Positions 8,688 through 17,752 of a stretch of DNA of 64,000 nucleotides are shown in pieces. Under the pieces are notes generated by a model. The model did no database searches. It saw nothing but the letters and a program-made list of their open reading frames with translations, and was not told the origin of the DNA. Source of the stretch: Chitinimonas koreensis (lineage in GTDB: Bacteria > Pseudomonadota > Gammaproteobacteria > Burkholderiales > Chitinimonadaceae); contig NZ_CP060704.1 in assembly GCF_014353015.1 (NCBI RefSeq), forward strand, positions 5,543,001 through 5,607,000, read 5' to 3'. How positions within the stretch are numbered: the stretch's first letter is position 1; each line of letters opens with the position of its first letter. The position numbers were made by a program, and so were the translations under genes.

Positions 8688-9364
8688 GGGGTTTCTCCAG
8701 CAGTATCGGCAGAGGTACTGCGCGCAGCGGGCATCGGCGCAGCCTCGATGCGCAGCGGCGGACTCGCATAGCAGTCCAGCGCGAGGCCGAAGGGATTGCG
8801 CTCCGGATCGACGTCTTGTCGAACGACCTTGATCGCGTAGCGCACGAGCGCGCGCTTGACCTGTTCGGAGCCGTAATACTCGTCGGCGCTGAGGTCGAGC
8901 TTCACGATCCAGTCGCGATCTGTTACGACCTGGACGCGCGCGGCCGGATCGTCGCCGTAGCCGCGGCCGGGGATCTCGTAGACACCGCGCACGCGCTGAC
9001 GCAGTTCGCCGCTGTTGCGCCGACGCATGAAGTCCTGCTGCAGGAACGCTTGGCATGCGGGCGTCAGGTAGGCCGAAAGCGCCTGCAGATTGCGCGGGTA
9101 GTCGTCTTCGCCATTGGTGGGCCAGCGTTGGAGCTGCTGCCAGATGTAGATCGTGAAGGCGTAGACGCTTTCGGGCGGCACGTCCCACCACTTGCGCGTG
9201 CTGCCAGAACGCAGGTCCGGCGGCACATGGACGGTGAGCTGCTTCGGCGCGCTCCACCAACCGGCGCCGAGCAGCAACGCGATCACGAACAGCGCACCTG
9301 CGGCCATGCGCAACGTCTTGACGTGCGCCTGCAGGTGCGCGACTTCGTTCTTGAAGCGGCTCAT
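8684..9364 (-). CDS. TIGR03746 family ICE membrane protein (TraE/VirB8-like)
   Basis: 226 residues, MSRFKNEVAHLQAHVKTLRM, then one membrane helix (AGALFVIALLLGAGWW). The periplasmic part has WDVPPESVYAFTIYIWQQLQ and DYPRNLQALSAYLTPACQ, characteristic of the family. Size and topology fit the TraE/VirB8-like assembly factor. The start overlaps the end of the TIGR03750 gene by 4 bp and its stop overlaps the TIGR03749 start, so translation is coupled on both sides. Confidence 0.9.
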   Translation of the reverse strand: MSRFKNEVAHLQAHVKTLRMAAGALFVIALLLGAGWWSAPKQLTVHVPPDLRSGSTRKWWDVPPESVYAFTIYIWQQLQRWPTNGEDDYPRNLQALSAYLTPACQAFLQQDFMRRRNSGELRQRVRGVYEIPGRGYGDDPAARVQVVTDRDWIVKLDLSADEYYGSEQVKRALVRYAIKVVRQDVDPERNPFGLALDCYASPPLRIEAAPMPAARSTSADTAGETP

Positions 9365-9771
9365 GCGGTCCTCCGCGCGGAGGTGCGCCGCGTGGTCCAG
9401 TAGCCGGAGCGCGTAATCAAGCCACGGCCGCCGAGGCGCGCGGCCAGCGGCGGATAGCGCAGGGCCAGCCGCCATTGCAGATGCCGGTACAGCCAGGTAT
9501 CGGGCCGACCGCGCTTCTGCCGGCGGAGGAAACCACCGCCGACGAAGACGCCGAGCGCGATGCCGGCGACGACCGAGGTGGGTACCATGGCCACGCTGCT
9601 GGTGAGCCAGGCCAACGGCAGACCGAACACGAGTCCAGCCGCGGCCGACAGGCCTGCGCAGATCCACAACTCGTCGGCGGTCAGGCCGCGTACGACCACG
9701 GGCTGGCGGTTCAGCCTGTGCGGCAAGAACGTCACCAGCGCGTCGCGCTGATTCTCGAAGGAAGCGGCCAT
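9361..9771 (-). CDS. TIGR03750 family conjugal transfer protein (TraL-like)
   Basis: 136 residues. The short cytosolic start (FLPHRLNRQPVVVRGLTADE) is the family signature. Two adjacent hydrophobic helices follow (LWICAGLSAAAGLVFGLPLA and TSVVAGIALGVFVGGG), then a basic tail with RPDTWLYRHLQWRLALR. It is a small inner-membrane protein equivalent to TraL/VirB3, usually linked to the TraC ATPase. It is placed between TIGR03745 and TIGR03746 as expected. Confidence 0.9.
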   Translation of the reverse strand: MAASFENQRDALVTFLPHRLNRQPVVVRGLTADELWICAGLSAAAGLVFGLPLAWLTSSVAMVPTSVVAGIALGVFVGGGFLRRQKRGRPDTWLYRHLQWRLALRYPPLAARLGGRGLITRSGYWTTRRTSARRTA

Positions 9772-9780
9772 CGGTCGCTC

Positions 9781-10143
9781 CTACAGCACGCCCGTGGCCT
9801 TGGTCAGCATCCAGATGCCCACGACCAGCAAGAGAGCGCCGACCGCGACGGTCAGGCCGAACTGGCCCCAGGTGGCGCGGCCGGTATGGATCTCCGAGTA
9901 GCGGGTATAGGCGTGATACGCGACACCGACGAACATCGACGAAACCACGAGCAGCGCGACGAGCATCACGATGTCGTAGCCGTAATTCTGGATGGTCTGA
10001 AGAATCCCGTTGCCCTGGCCGCGCGACGGGTCTTCTGCAGTGGGCAGGCCGGCCGACAGCGCCGGCAGCGGCATGCTCGCGAGGAGCGGAATCAGCAGCG
10101 CGATGCGCGACGGCATGCGACGCGCGTTCGAGGGCTTATGCAT
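9781..10143 (-). CDS. TIGR03745 family ICE membrane protein (pilin-like)
   Basis: 120 residues with an N-terminal signal peptide ending near PALSAG and two transmembrane helices (DIVMLVALLVVSSMFVGVAY and FGLTVAVGALLLVVGIWML). The segment between them (AYTRYSEIHTGRATWGQ) is typical of the family. Size and topology match the VirB2/TraA-type pilin position in G-type ICEs. The pilin role is inferred from family and position. Confidence 0.9.
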   Translation of the reverse strand: MHKPSNARRMPSRIALLIPLLASMPLPALSAGLPTAEDPSRGQGNGILQTIQNYGYDIVMLVALLVVSSMFVGVAYHAYTRYSEIHTGRATWGQFGLTVAVGALLLVVGIWMLTKATGVL

Positions 10144-10159
10144 GGCGGATGGCCTTTCG

Positions 10160-10399
10160 TCAGGACAGCAGGAAGAAAGTCAGCACCAGGTACATCGCGA
10201 CGAAGCGGACGACGACACTGAGGAACTGACGCTGGGTGATGCGGTGCTCGGCCCAGCCGACGTAGGCGGCGCGCATCGCCCACGCGCCCCACAGCAGGAG
10301 CACGGCGAAAACGAAGCCGAGAACGGCGGTGGAAACGGCAGCAGATGAAAAGCCGCTGGTGGCCTGGAAAGCCGCGAGTTGGTCGGCGGTCGGCCTCAT
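10160..10399 (-). CDS. TIGR03758 family ICE small membrane protein
   Basis: 79 residues. The conserved start MRPTADQLAAFQATSGF is followed by a helix (VLGFVFAVLLLWGAWAMRA) and a second C-terminal helix (FVAMYLVLTFFLLS). It is a short conserved inner-membrane protein always found next to the pilin-like gene; its molecular role is not established. It overlaps the RAQPRD gene stop by 4 bp. Confidence 0.88.
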   Translation of the reverse strand: MRPTADQLAAFQATSGFSSAAVSTAVLGFVFAVLLLWGAWAMRAAYVGWAEHRITQRQFLSVVVRFVAMYLVLTFFLLS

Positions 10400-10755
10400 C
10401 GCGGGGCCTCGGCCTTCGCGTCAACGCGTGTGTAGTCGCCGGTGATTGAAGCGGGATCGCGTGGCTGAGCGCGCTGCGGCGCGAGTTGGTTTTGAATCCC
10501 GACGCGGACGAGCGTCAGGTCTGCGCGCAGGCGGTCGTAGTCGAAGTAATAGCGGACGTGTGCGCGCGGCGCGGTCGTTGCTGCCTGCTCGACCAGCCGA
10601 TCGATCAGATCGAGCTGGCGAGTGATCGCAGCAAGCCGCTCGCGCTCCAACGCGTCATCGGCTGCGTAGCTTGGGTGCAGCCCAGCGAACCACATGAGCA
10701 GCGATGCGGCCGCGATGCGACAGCATGTGAAAGCATGGCTGCGGTGCAGTTGCAT
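10396..10755 (-). CDS. RAQPRD family ICE protein (TIGR01690)
   Basis: 119 residues with a signal peptide (MQLHRSHAFTCCRIAAASLL...SYA). The motif that names the family, RAQPRDP, is present near residue 97, preceded by DYDRLRADLTLVRVGIQNQL. It is a periplasmic protein of unknown biochemical role and the first gene of this tra operon block. Upstream lies cargo DNA rather than more tra genes, so the operon promoter probably sits at about 10756-10900. Confidence 0.93.
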   Translation of the reverse strand: MQLHRSHAFTCCRIAAASLLMWFAGLHPSYAADDALERERLAAITRQLDLIDRLVEQAATTAPRAHVRYYFDYDRLRADLTLVRVGIQNQLAPQRAQPRDPASITGDYTRVDAKAEAPR

Positions 10756-10958
10756 CGTGTCATTCCCGTTGAAGCGAATGACTCGATGCTGGGGAGACGC
10801 GTCACTGCACGCCGCAATGAATAGGATTCAGCGGCGTCCCGCATTGATGAAGCGCGCAGTGGTATCTAGCTGCAGAACACGCGAGACTGATGGCGTTTCG
10901 CCTGCTCAATTGCGCGGATGAGCGGCGCCGTCACCTCGCTATCGCTGAGGTGCAGGGC

Positions 10959-11321
10959 GTGTTCTACAAGCTGATCGATCGGCGTGCAGCGCTTTGCGAG
11001 AGCACCAGGGAGTGGGTCGAGTGGTTTCGTGTTGCCGATCGCGTCGTTGCCAAAACACAGATTGATGATGTCGTGATTTCGACGATGTTCTTGAGCATCG
11101 ATCACAACCACGTTGGAGTGGGAGATCCGCTGTTGCTTGAGACAATGACCTCCATCGCAGGCGAAGGCGACCTTGGTACTATGCGGCGCTACTTTATTTG
11201 GGAAAAAGCCGAGGCTGGACACACTGAACTGGTTCAGCTCGTGCGCTTCGAAATGAAGACAGCGAGGCTTAAGGCGGCGGCAGCGTGTTCGACGCTGCTG
11301 CAACGCTTCAAGACTGCATAG
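10959..11321 (+). CDS. Phage/plasmid-type hypothetical protein
   Basis: A rare plus-strand gene in this window. From GTG 10959 (GAGG about 9-12 nt upstream) it gives VFYKLIDRRAALCESTREWV, then VAKTQIDDVVISTMFLSIDH and VGDPLLLETMT, ending with a basic tail. The pattern (trp-rich N-terminus, AKT, STxFLxxDH, LLxETM) is one I associate with small hypothetical proteins of phages and plasmids with no known function. A longer frame from ATG 10890 adds 23 residues without family character. It is convergent with the 1252-residue gene and divergent from RAQPRD, so it is probably inserted cargo. Confidence 0.65.
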   Translation: MFYKLIDRRAALCESTREWVEWFRVADRVVAKTQIDDVVISTMFLSIDHNHVGVGDPLLLETMTSIAGEGDLGTMRRYFIWEKAEAGHTELVQLVRFEMKTARLKAAAACSTLLQRFKTA

Positions 11322-11388
11322 GAGGCATACATTCCGTGCCAGGGTGCAGCAGTGCGGCTATCGGGAATGAGCGACGCATGTTGCGCGA

Positions 11389-14300
11389 CTACGTTCTCAT
11401 CTTATTCTGCTCAGCCCGAACATCTTCTTGGTCCGCGCTGCGGGTCCAACTATCGGAGATGTTCGACAGCATTTCCGAAGTTCGGGGGTACATCAACACA
11501 GTCGCATCTGCCCAGGCCTTATAGCGTGTTGCGAACTCGCGCTCTTGCCGGCCCCCTTCGTTGATGCCTTTGCTGTAGACGCCCCGCCTGTTGAAACACT
11601 CGATTGCGAACCCGCGTTCGATATGCTCTGAAGCCATCGCATCGATAACTTGGCAAACTGCTGATGGTGGCCAGAACAGTTCATCGGGATTTTGAGGCGC
11701 ATTAGCCAGAATAAAGCCAATACGCTGGTCTCCAATGGCTCCAAGGCCTTTCGCGCTGGCTAGGAGGCGCACTTGGATTACCCAATTGGACAGTGCACTC
11801 GCGTCGATCTTTTCATCGCATTGGCCGGGTACATCCTTGAACGCCGATAACAAGCCGTATGAGATATTTGCACGCACCTTCATCTCATCAGTCAGGACTC
11901 GATCATCCGGCTCGTTATCTCCCCTGAAAACGTGGGATAGTACCTCGACAAACATTTCAGGGTGTGAGGCCAACAGGCTATATATGGTCAGCGGTTCGCC
12001 CTCACGACGCAGAAGTGGCAAGTAGGCATATTCCAAACTTGCGACCTGCACCTTCTCAATATCGTGGCGAGTTCGCAGTTCCTTCAGTGCTAGTACGATA
12101 CAGTAGGAAAGCATGTTGCCGAGGCGCTCGATGCCGTCGTCTACTTGGCGAGCGCCGTTGATGAGCAAGTCCACTAATAGGCTCGACGGTAGCTCAACGC
12201 TCCGCTTGCGCAGCAAGCCCAAGACATCGATGTCCCGCGCCACGCTTTGGAACTGGTTGATCGCGAATATGAGATCGTCAATCGAACCTTCAAGCGGCAA
12301 CAAACCTACATGGTGCCAATACTCGTCGCGCACCTCACTGCCGAGACCCTCTACATAGGTCCAGGTCGAGCGAGTAGACGGCCACCCGAGCAAGAGCTTG
12401 GCCTTCGCGGTGTTGTTTTCGACTTGGGATAGGATGCGATCCTGAAAAACCTCCTTCCATTGTTCGCCGAATTTTTCGAAACCGACTGCTGAGACATAAT
12501 ACGAAAGGCTGGGTGGTGCAGTAGGATCCAGTGCGCCCTGCATCAGCTCGAACATCTCATTCAAAGAGAAGGAAATCTGGCTCAACGCCTGGCCGAGAAG
12601 CTCAGGCAATTTGACCATTCTCGCGAGTTTCAAGATGCCTGCGACGCCGTCTCGTTGCAGCACACGCTGAAGGACTTCCTTGCGCAGGTCAGTGGCATCA
12701 CCGAGACCTTCGCCATCGCTGTCGTACTCGCCGATATGCGGCGTCCACTCATCGAACACATAACGTTCGGACGCGAGGGGGTCGGTCGGTCGATGTCGTT
12801 CGACCACGTCCTTCATCGCGGCCAGCTCGTCGTCGCTCAACGCCCAGTCTGAGTCGCCAAAATACTCGTTGCGAGCCAATTCATCTTTGAGCGCATGCCA
12901 AATTAAGTTGCCTTCACATGTTTGGTGAGCGGTTAGATAGCCGTCGATGCGAGCGAGTACCTTTGCGCGGTTTTGCGGCTGCAGCAGCCCTACCTTTTCG
13001 ACGAAGACGCCAAGGCGGTTCTGGTCGTCTCCGGCCCTAACAAGTGCGCGTTCGACGACTGCGGTTTCAAAATCCCATACCAGGCCGAAAGTGATTTCCT
13101 CGGACTTCTCTGGCGCTAAATCACGCAGCTTAGGATGCTGCGTGGAGGATGATGAGTCCATGTGGGAGGGCAGAAGTTTTTTGAGCAACTGCCATCCAAC
13201 GTCAGGGCATGCAACCAAGATGGCATCAAGGCATGCGATGCGTTGAGGCTGCGGGGCATACGTATTGGGCGACCAGCTCAGCAATATTTCGCGTAGGCTA
13301 TTGATTGGCCGATTGACGTGATTAGAATCCGGTTCCGGATCCAGTTCGCCAAGCTTGGCCAAGGCCATAGCTGCACGGTTCAGATATCGCGGATCCCAGG
13401 CAATCGTCTCCAACGCCCAAAGAAAGTGCACATGCGGGCTCGACGGACCAAAAATGTGATCCCGCTCCGACTCGAAAATCTGTGCAACTTGCTCAGGGGC
13501 GCCCTCGAGCATAGACTCGAGGGCCTTCAAAAAAGGGTTAGGTGCAGCCTCCGCGAGCAGTGCAGTCTGATCGCTTAGGCGCAAAATTGAGTGGTGGGAT
13601 TTGCCCCACTCCGGCAATGCATTGATTACTTCGTCGACATATTGCTGTGGAGACTTGCCCCTGACATGCAAGTCCGCAACTTTATGCATCGACGCGATAA
13701 TGAGCAGTGTTAGCGCCAGCCCATCACGTAGCCATCGGCTGTAGTCCTGTGGCGCGGCCTTAGCCGGGTTAAATTTCTGGTCTCGGGATGGCTGTTCTGG
13801 CTGCTTGCCGAAGACCTTGACGATGGCATCCCGTAACCGGGATAAATCGTCGTCGGTGAGCTGATGACCGTAGAAGTAGAAGGCGTCCACAGGTGCGCGC
13901 ACCTGCCAGACGTCAGCTTCCTTGTCGATCGGGCGATCTGGCATGCCGAGCGTCGGCATAAGAATGCCTTCAAGGGCGCCGTAGGTGGAGTAGCCACCGA
14001 GTTCTTTCAAAACATCACAATCGGCCACAAGATCGCTTGACCACCCACCCGCGAGAAGCGCTGGCTTCAACGCGCTTGCCTGACTTACCCAAGCAGGGTT
14101 GGCGACGGGGGCGTTTTTGATGAGTCGTTTCAAAATGGTCAGGCTTCGCCCGCACCGATGTGCCAGCTCGTAGCCCACGCCGTGATCAAGCCCCATTTCA
14201 ACAAATCCGGCCACCATGCCCGAGGCTGTTGGGCGCTTTAACATCGGTCCACGTTTGGCATGTGCGCCTGTCGCGGCCGACAGCGTGGGACAATTTTTTC

Positions 14301-15147
14301 CGAGCACTCCTGCCAATGATTCAGCGGCGCCCGTAGTGATGAATACCATCTTCGTGCGCATTGCCAGGAAGCGAGCCGCCGCCTCGGTGCGGACGATCAG
14401 CGTTCTGGACTCCAAAGATTGGCGAATGGAAGACTCCGCGCTCCGTATTGCTGCAACCGTGAAGGCTATGACCTCTTCTGACGTTTCGGCGCCGAGCATG
14501 AAGGAGTCCGCCGTTCCGAGAAGCTTGGCAATCAACGCATCAGCCTCTTGCTGTCGATCAGCAATGACAAGTTTCTCACTCAGCTGCGGCTTAAACTGCG
14601 TGCTAAATTCGTCCCAGTATTCGTCAGTGCTAAGCGCGCCCTCCTTAGGTGATAACCCGAGGACATTCCGGGCGTAGCGAGCGGCAATTGCCGGATAGTC
14701 CTTCAGCCATTGGACCAGTGACACGGCGTCGATGTACCGAACGTCCTTCCACTTCCCTTCATTGCGACGATCATCCTCCCACTCCGGGAGCTTCTTGGCC
14801 GGCGTGTCCCAACGCCTAAGATTGACCAAGACCAGTGTGTTCTCGGCCATTTCGACAGAAGAAGTCTGATCGGTTCGCTTGTTGTAATCAGCGGTTGCCT
14901 TCCGAGCGCCGGGGCCGGTACCGAACTCCCATTTGGACTTTCCCTCTGGAACGAACCCCCTAGCCTCATCTGTTTCCAGATCGCCATCCCAACCGCGCAA
15001 CTGGCCAACCTCTCCACTCGGAAAGCGAAATCGTTTCGCATCATCGATGGTCAGGCGAATCAAGTCCGCCAACATGGCCATCACCATCTCGCGGGCATTC
15101 AGTCGGCTGGCCCACGCCTCAAGGTTCGTTTCATCGATCCACTGCAT
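11389..15147 (-). CDS. Large 1252-residue protein, candidate STAND/nuclease-type defence protein
   Basis: ATG 15147 has GAGGGGAC just upstream. The first 100 residues (FRFPSGEVGQLRGWDGDLET, FVPEGKSKWEFGTGPG) belong to a widespread family of about 1200-residue proteins with a nuclease-like N-terminus. My recognition is by pattern only. The remaining about 1000 residues are helical. I see no classical Walker A (GxxxxGKS/T): the expected position holds SFMLGAETSEEVIAFTVAA. It is therefore either a degenerate NTPase/STAND-like sensor or not an NTPase. The C-terminal half resembles a helical-repeat sensor array. It lies beside an ABC-3C defence-like operon in an ICE cargo site, which suggests anti-phage or anti-plasmid activity. 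Function is inferred from context. Confidence 0.6.
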   Translation of the reverse strand: MQWIDETNLEAWASRLNAREMVMAMLADLIRLTIDDAKRFRFPSGEVGQLRGWDGDLETDEARGFVPEGKSKWEFGTGPGARKATADYNKRTDQTSSVEMAENTLVLVNLRRWDTPAKKLPEWEDDRRNEGKWKDVRYIDAVSLVQWLKDYPAIAARYARNVLGLSPKEGALSTDEYWDEFSTQFKPQLSEKLVIADRQQEADALIAKLLGTADSFMLGAETSEEVIAFTVAAIRSAESSIRQSLESRTLIVRTEAAARFLAMRTKMVFITTGAAESLAGVLGKNCPTLSAATGAHAKRGPMLKRPTASGMVAGFVEMGLDHGVGYELAHRCGRSLTILKRLIKNAPVANPAWVSQASALKPALLAGGWSSDLVADCDVLKELGGYSTYGALEGILMPTLGMPDRPIDKEADVWQVRAPVDAFYFYGHQLTDDDLSRLRDAIVKVFGKQPEQPSRDQKFNPAKAAPQDYSRWLRDGLALTLLIIASMHKVADLHVRGKSPQQYVDEVINALPEWGKSHHSILRLSDQTALLAEAAPNPFLKALESMLEGAPEQVAQIFESERDHIFGPSSPHVHFLWALETIAWDPRYLNRAAMALAKLGELDPEPDSNHVNRPINSLREILLSWSPNTYAPQPQRIACLDAILVACPDVGWQLLKKLLPSHMDSSSSTQHPKLRDLAPEKSEEITFGLVWDFETAVVERALVRAGDDQNRLGVFVEKVGLLQPQNRAKVLARIDGYLTAHQTCEGNLIWHALKDELARNEYFGDSDWALSDDELAAMKDVVERHRPTDPLASERYVFDEWTPHIGEYDSDGEGLGDATDLRKEVLQRVLQRDGVAGILKLARMVKLPELLGQALSQISFSLNEMFELMQGALDPTAPPSLSYYVSAVGFEKFGEQWKEVFQDRILSQVENNTAKAKLLLGWPSTRSTWTYVEGLGSEVRDEYWHHVGLLPLEGSIDDLIFAINQFQSVARDIDVLGLLRKRSVELPSSLLVDLLINGARQVDDGIERLGNMLSYCIVLALKELRTRHDIEKVQVASLEYAYLPLLRREGEPLTIYSLLASHPEMFVEVLSHVFRGDNEPDDRVLTDEMKVRANISYGLLSAFKDVPGQCDEKIDASALSNWVIQVRLLASAKGLGAIGDQRIGFILANAPQNPDELFWPPSAVCQVIDAMASEHIERGFAIECFNRRGVYSKGINEGGRQEREFATRYKAWADATVLMYPRTSEMLSNISDSWTRSADQEDVRAEQNKMRT

Positions 15148-15414
15148 GTTGTCCCCTCACCAATTGGTGCGCCGCGCTGGCAGGCGCTAGAAATCAAAGC
15201 TGGCGTGGCTGTTCCCTGTTCTGCCTGTAGATCTACTGCAGACTCCGGTTAAGTTGATCACCAGCTCCGGAGATGGCTCACAAGGGCGGTGGTGCTGATC
15301 AGACGTCAGGTCCGCTTTCGGACAGGAGCGGTTGGTCCCGAAGCTCGGAAGATTACATCCCTGATACAAAAGATCGGCACGCCTCTACAGAGATGTTCGT
15401 CCTGGACCGGACAC

Positions 15415-17250
15415 CTACGTAGGGATAAAACCCATACGTCCTTGTTCGTTGCCGGTGAACAGCTCGACCCTCACTCCATCGAGCGTTCCGTCGCCCGGAA
15501 GCTGGTGGCTGTTCTCGATGATGATGACCTGCGCGTCGACGAAAGACGACTTCACGCTCTCCCAGAAGTGCTTCTTGATATCGTGCGGAAACGACGACTC
15601 GCTAGCGTCTGGCTCCTCGTAAACAAGCAGCGGAGAGTCGATCAGGACGAAGTTCGGGAACGGACGCTCGTCTTCGATGCAGAGGCGAAGGAGCGCGAGA
15701 TTGAACGCCGCCCGCGTGATTGCCCGCACGCCCTTGCCATGGCTCTTGCGGGCGCGACCGGAGATCACGACATCTTGGTCGTTCTCGCTGAACGAGACAC
15801 GGTCGAGATCGGGGAAGTGCCACGCCCTCAGGAGCGCCTCGACCTCCCTGCTAAACGGATCGGCTTGCGCTGCGCTCACCGCTGCTCCGGCCACCTCGGT
15901 CTTCTGCTTCTTTTTCAGCTTGTTGGCATCTTCCAGGAGCGCCTCAAGCTCCTGAATTCGTTCGAGGTGCTCGATCATCTTGCGACACGTCTCCGCGTAA
16001 GCACGAAGCTCATCGACCTTCTTCGAGGCAACGTCGACGTGCCGTTCCATCAAACCTTTCAGTGCTGACGCGATCGCGTCGAACTCGGTCTGGCGAGTGT
16101 CCCGAACCGCTTGAAGCCGCTCGACTTCGGCTGCGTTGGCGGCTCGCGTCGTCTGAAGGTCCTGTAGCAACTTCCAGGTCTTGGCTGCCTCCGCCCTGCA
16201 AGCTTGAGACACATCCGCCGGTGCGGGGCCCGCCTTGCGATGCTCGTGGTGTTGATATTCGGCGAGCGCGCCACACATTGGGCACCGCTCCTCCTTAAGC
16301 TGATCTAGCCGAGCACCAGCCTCAGCGATCGCTTCCAACCGTCGCAGGTCGGACTCGTACTGTTGCCCTAGCAAGTCGAACCGGGTACGCAACTCCGACA
16401 GGACTACGAACTTGGACTCGGCTGCCGTCAATGCCGTCCATGCGGCGCTGCGCTTCGTCTGGAGCGGCACTACGATTGCCTGTGCGGCGCTTCGTTCGAA
16501 GAGGGCCGCCTGAATCGAAGCCTCGATTCGGGTCAGGCGGTCTTGCTCTTCGGCGAGCGTGCTCACCACGCCAAGCTCGGCGAGTCGCTCCCGCGTCGCC
16601 TTCAGCAGGCCATCGAGTAGCTCGACCTTGCCAGCCTGGCGTCCCTTCGCGACTTTCGGATCTTCCTTCGCGATGAGAGAAGAGTCGTCGGTGCCCGTAA
16701 GCAAGAGGCGAAACACGCCGCTCTCAATTGTCTTCGACGTGAACTGCCCGCTGAGAACCGGTGAGTCCTCCTTGATGATTGTCTCTTCGTCGATGATGAC
16801 GAGCCGAGCGATGTCGCGAAAACTGAGCGGGCGCGTCTTGCCCTGTTCGTTGGTTCGGATCTTCTTCGTGCCCAGCCCCGACAGATCGAGGAGAAACTGT
16901 GAGACGGTATCCTCTTTGCCCTGATGGTGCTTCGCCGCTAGTACGCGATCTGGCTGCCCGTCGGTCTTGCAGAGTACTTCGCCGCCACGCAGGCTTCTCT
17001 CCAGCGAGTAGACGCGCCCGTCACCGTTGGCCTCGATGTCGATGACGATGGAGCTGTAGCCCTCCGCTTCGGGGATCTCCTTTGGCGCGGCACCACTACC
17101 AAGCGCGTAGTCCAGGCACTGCGCAATGAAGCTCTTGCCGGAGTCTGAAGGCCCCGCGATGACGTTCAGGCCACGCGCAAAATTGACCTCAGCGGGTGCC
17201 TTCCCCGGTCCAGTAAGCGAGAGACGCAGAAGTGCGAAGCCAAACTTCAT
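15415..17250 (-). CDS. ABC-3C system ATPase (SMC/Rad50-like AAA family)
   Basis: 611 residues from ATG 17250, with GGAGG just upstream and an ATGA overlap with the middle-component gene. The Walker A GPSDSGKS is at about residues 35-42. A central coiled coil carries a Rad50-type zinc hook CPMCG near residue 323. The Walker B-like FVLIDSPL is near 533, followed by VIIIENSHQLPG. This is the ABC-type ATPase of the three-component systems predicted to be nucleoprotein-sensing conflict systems. It probably senses foreign DNA or protein-DNA complexes and licenses the nuclease-like partner encoded first in the operon. Confidence 0.8.
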   Translation of the reverse strand: MKFGFALLRLSLTGPGKAPAEVNFARGLNVIAGPSDSGKSFIAQCLDYALGSGAAPKEIPEAEGYSSIVIDIEANGDGRVYSLERSLRGGEVLCKTDGQPDRVLAAKHHQGKEDTVSQFLLDLSGLGTKKIRTNEQGKTRPLSFRDIARLVIIDEETIIKEDSPVLSGQFTSKTIESGVFRLLLTGTDDSSLIAKEDPKVAKGRQAGKVELLDGLLKATRERLAELGVVSTLAEEQDRLTRIEASIQAALFERSAAQAIVVPLQTKRSAAWTALTAAESKFVVLSELRTRFDLLGQQYESDLRRLEAIAEAGARLDQLKEERCPMCGALAEYQHHEHRKAGPAPADVSQACRAEAAKTWKLLQDLQTTRAANAAEVERLQAVRDTRQTEFDAIASALKGLMERHVDVASKKVDELRAYAETCRKMIEHLERIQELEALLEDANKLKKKQKTEVAGAAVSAAQADPFSREVEALLRAWHFPDLDRVSFSENDQDVVISGRARKSHGKGVRAITRAAFNLALLRLCIEDERPFPNFVLIDSPLLVYEEPDASESSFPHDIKKHFWESVKSSFVDAQVIIIENSHQLPGDGTLDGVRVELFTGNEQGRMGFIPT

Positions 17251-17744
17251 GTCGCCTCCTCGGTCCAAAGTACGGACTCCATCGAGAACTCGGCGCCCCA
17301 CGTACCGATCCGCTCACGAACCAGCATGTCGAGATCCGCGTCGTCGAGGGCATCGAAGTTTTCCACGACCCAATCGGCGCGCTCCCGCAGGCCGGTGACA
17401 TACTCAGTGCTGAGCGTGCCTAGGAAGTCGGCCGACTTGTCGGTCGCCGCGAAAAAGATACCGCCGTCCTTGTAGACGCGCTCAATGAGGCCACGGCTCT
17501 CGTAGAGCGTGAGGCCATCTTGAATCACGCCGCGTCGAACGAGGATCTCACCGCCACGATGCGGGGTTCTTGGATGCATTCCCTCTGGGCCGCCGTCGAT
17601 ATCGTCGGAGTGAACGAGTAGGTAGTCGAAGACAACCAGCCGCTGGAGCGCGTACGCAGCAGGGAACGCGGTGGTCAGCACGCAGAGCGCACGCAGGCCG
17701 ATCTCGACAGGCCCGTTGAACGGCGAGACAAAGTAGGTGGACAT
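17247..17744 (-). CDS. ABC-three component system middle component (MC2-like)
   Basis: 165 residues starting MSTYFVSPFNGPVEIGLRAL. Conserved segments are LQRLVVFDYLLVHSDDI, HPRTPHRGGEILVRRGVIQD and LYESRGLIERVY. These match the small winged-helix-like middle component that bridges the effector and the ATPase in ABC-3C loci. ATG 17744 is chosen because homologues begin just before xxFNxPxEIGLRAL; an upstream GTG at 17765 would overlap the previous gene. The stop overlaps the ATPase start by 4 bp. Confidence 0.8.
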   Translation of the reverse strand: MSTYFVSPFNGPVEIGLRALCVLTTAFPAAYALQRLVVFDYLLVHSDDIDGGPEGMHPRTPHRGGEILVRRGVIQDGLTLYESRGLIERVYKDGGIFFAATDKSADFLGTLSTEYVTGLRERADWVVENFDALDDADLDMLVRERIGTWGAEFSMESVLWTEEAT

Positions 17745-17752
17745 CTCGGCTG

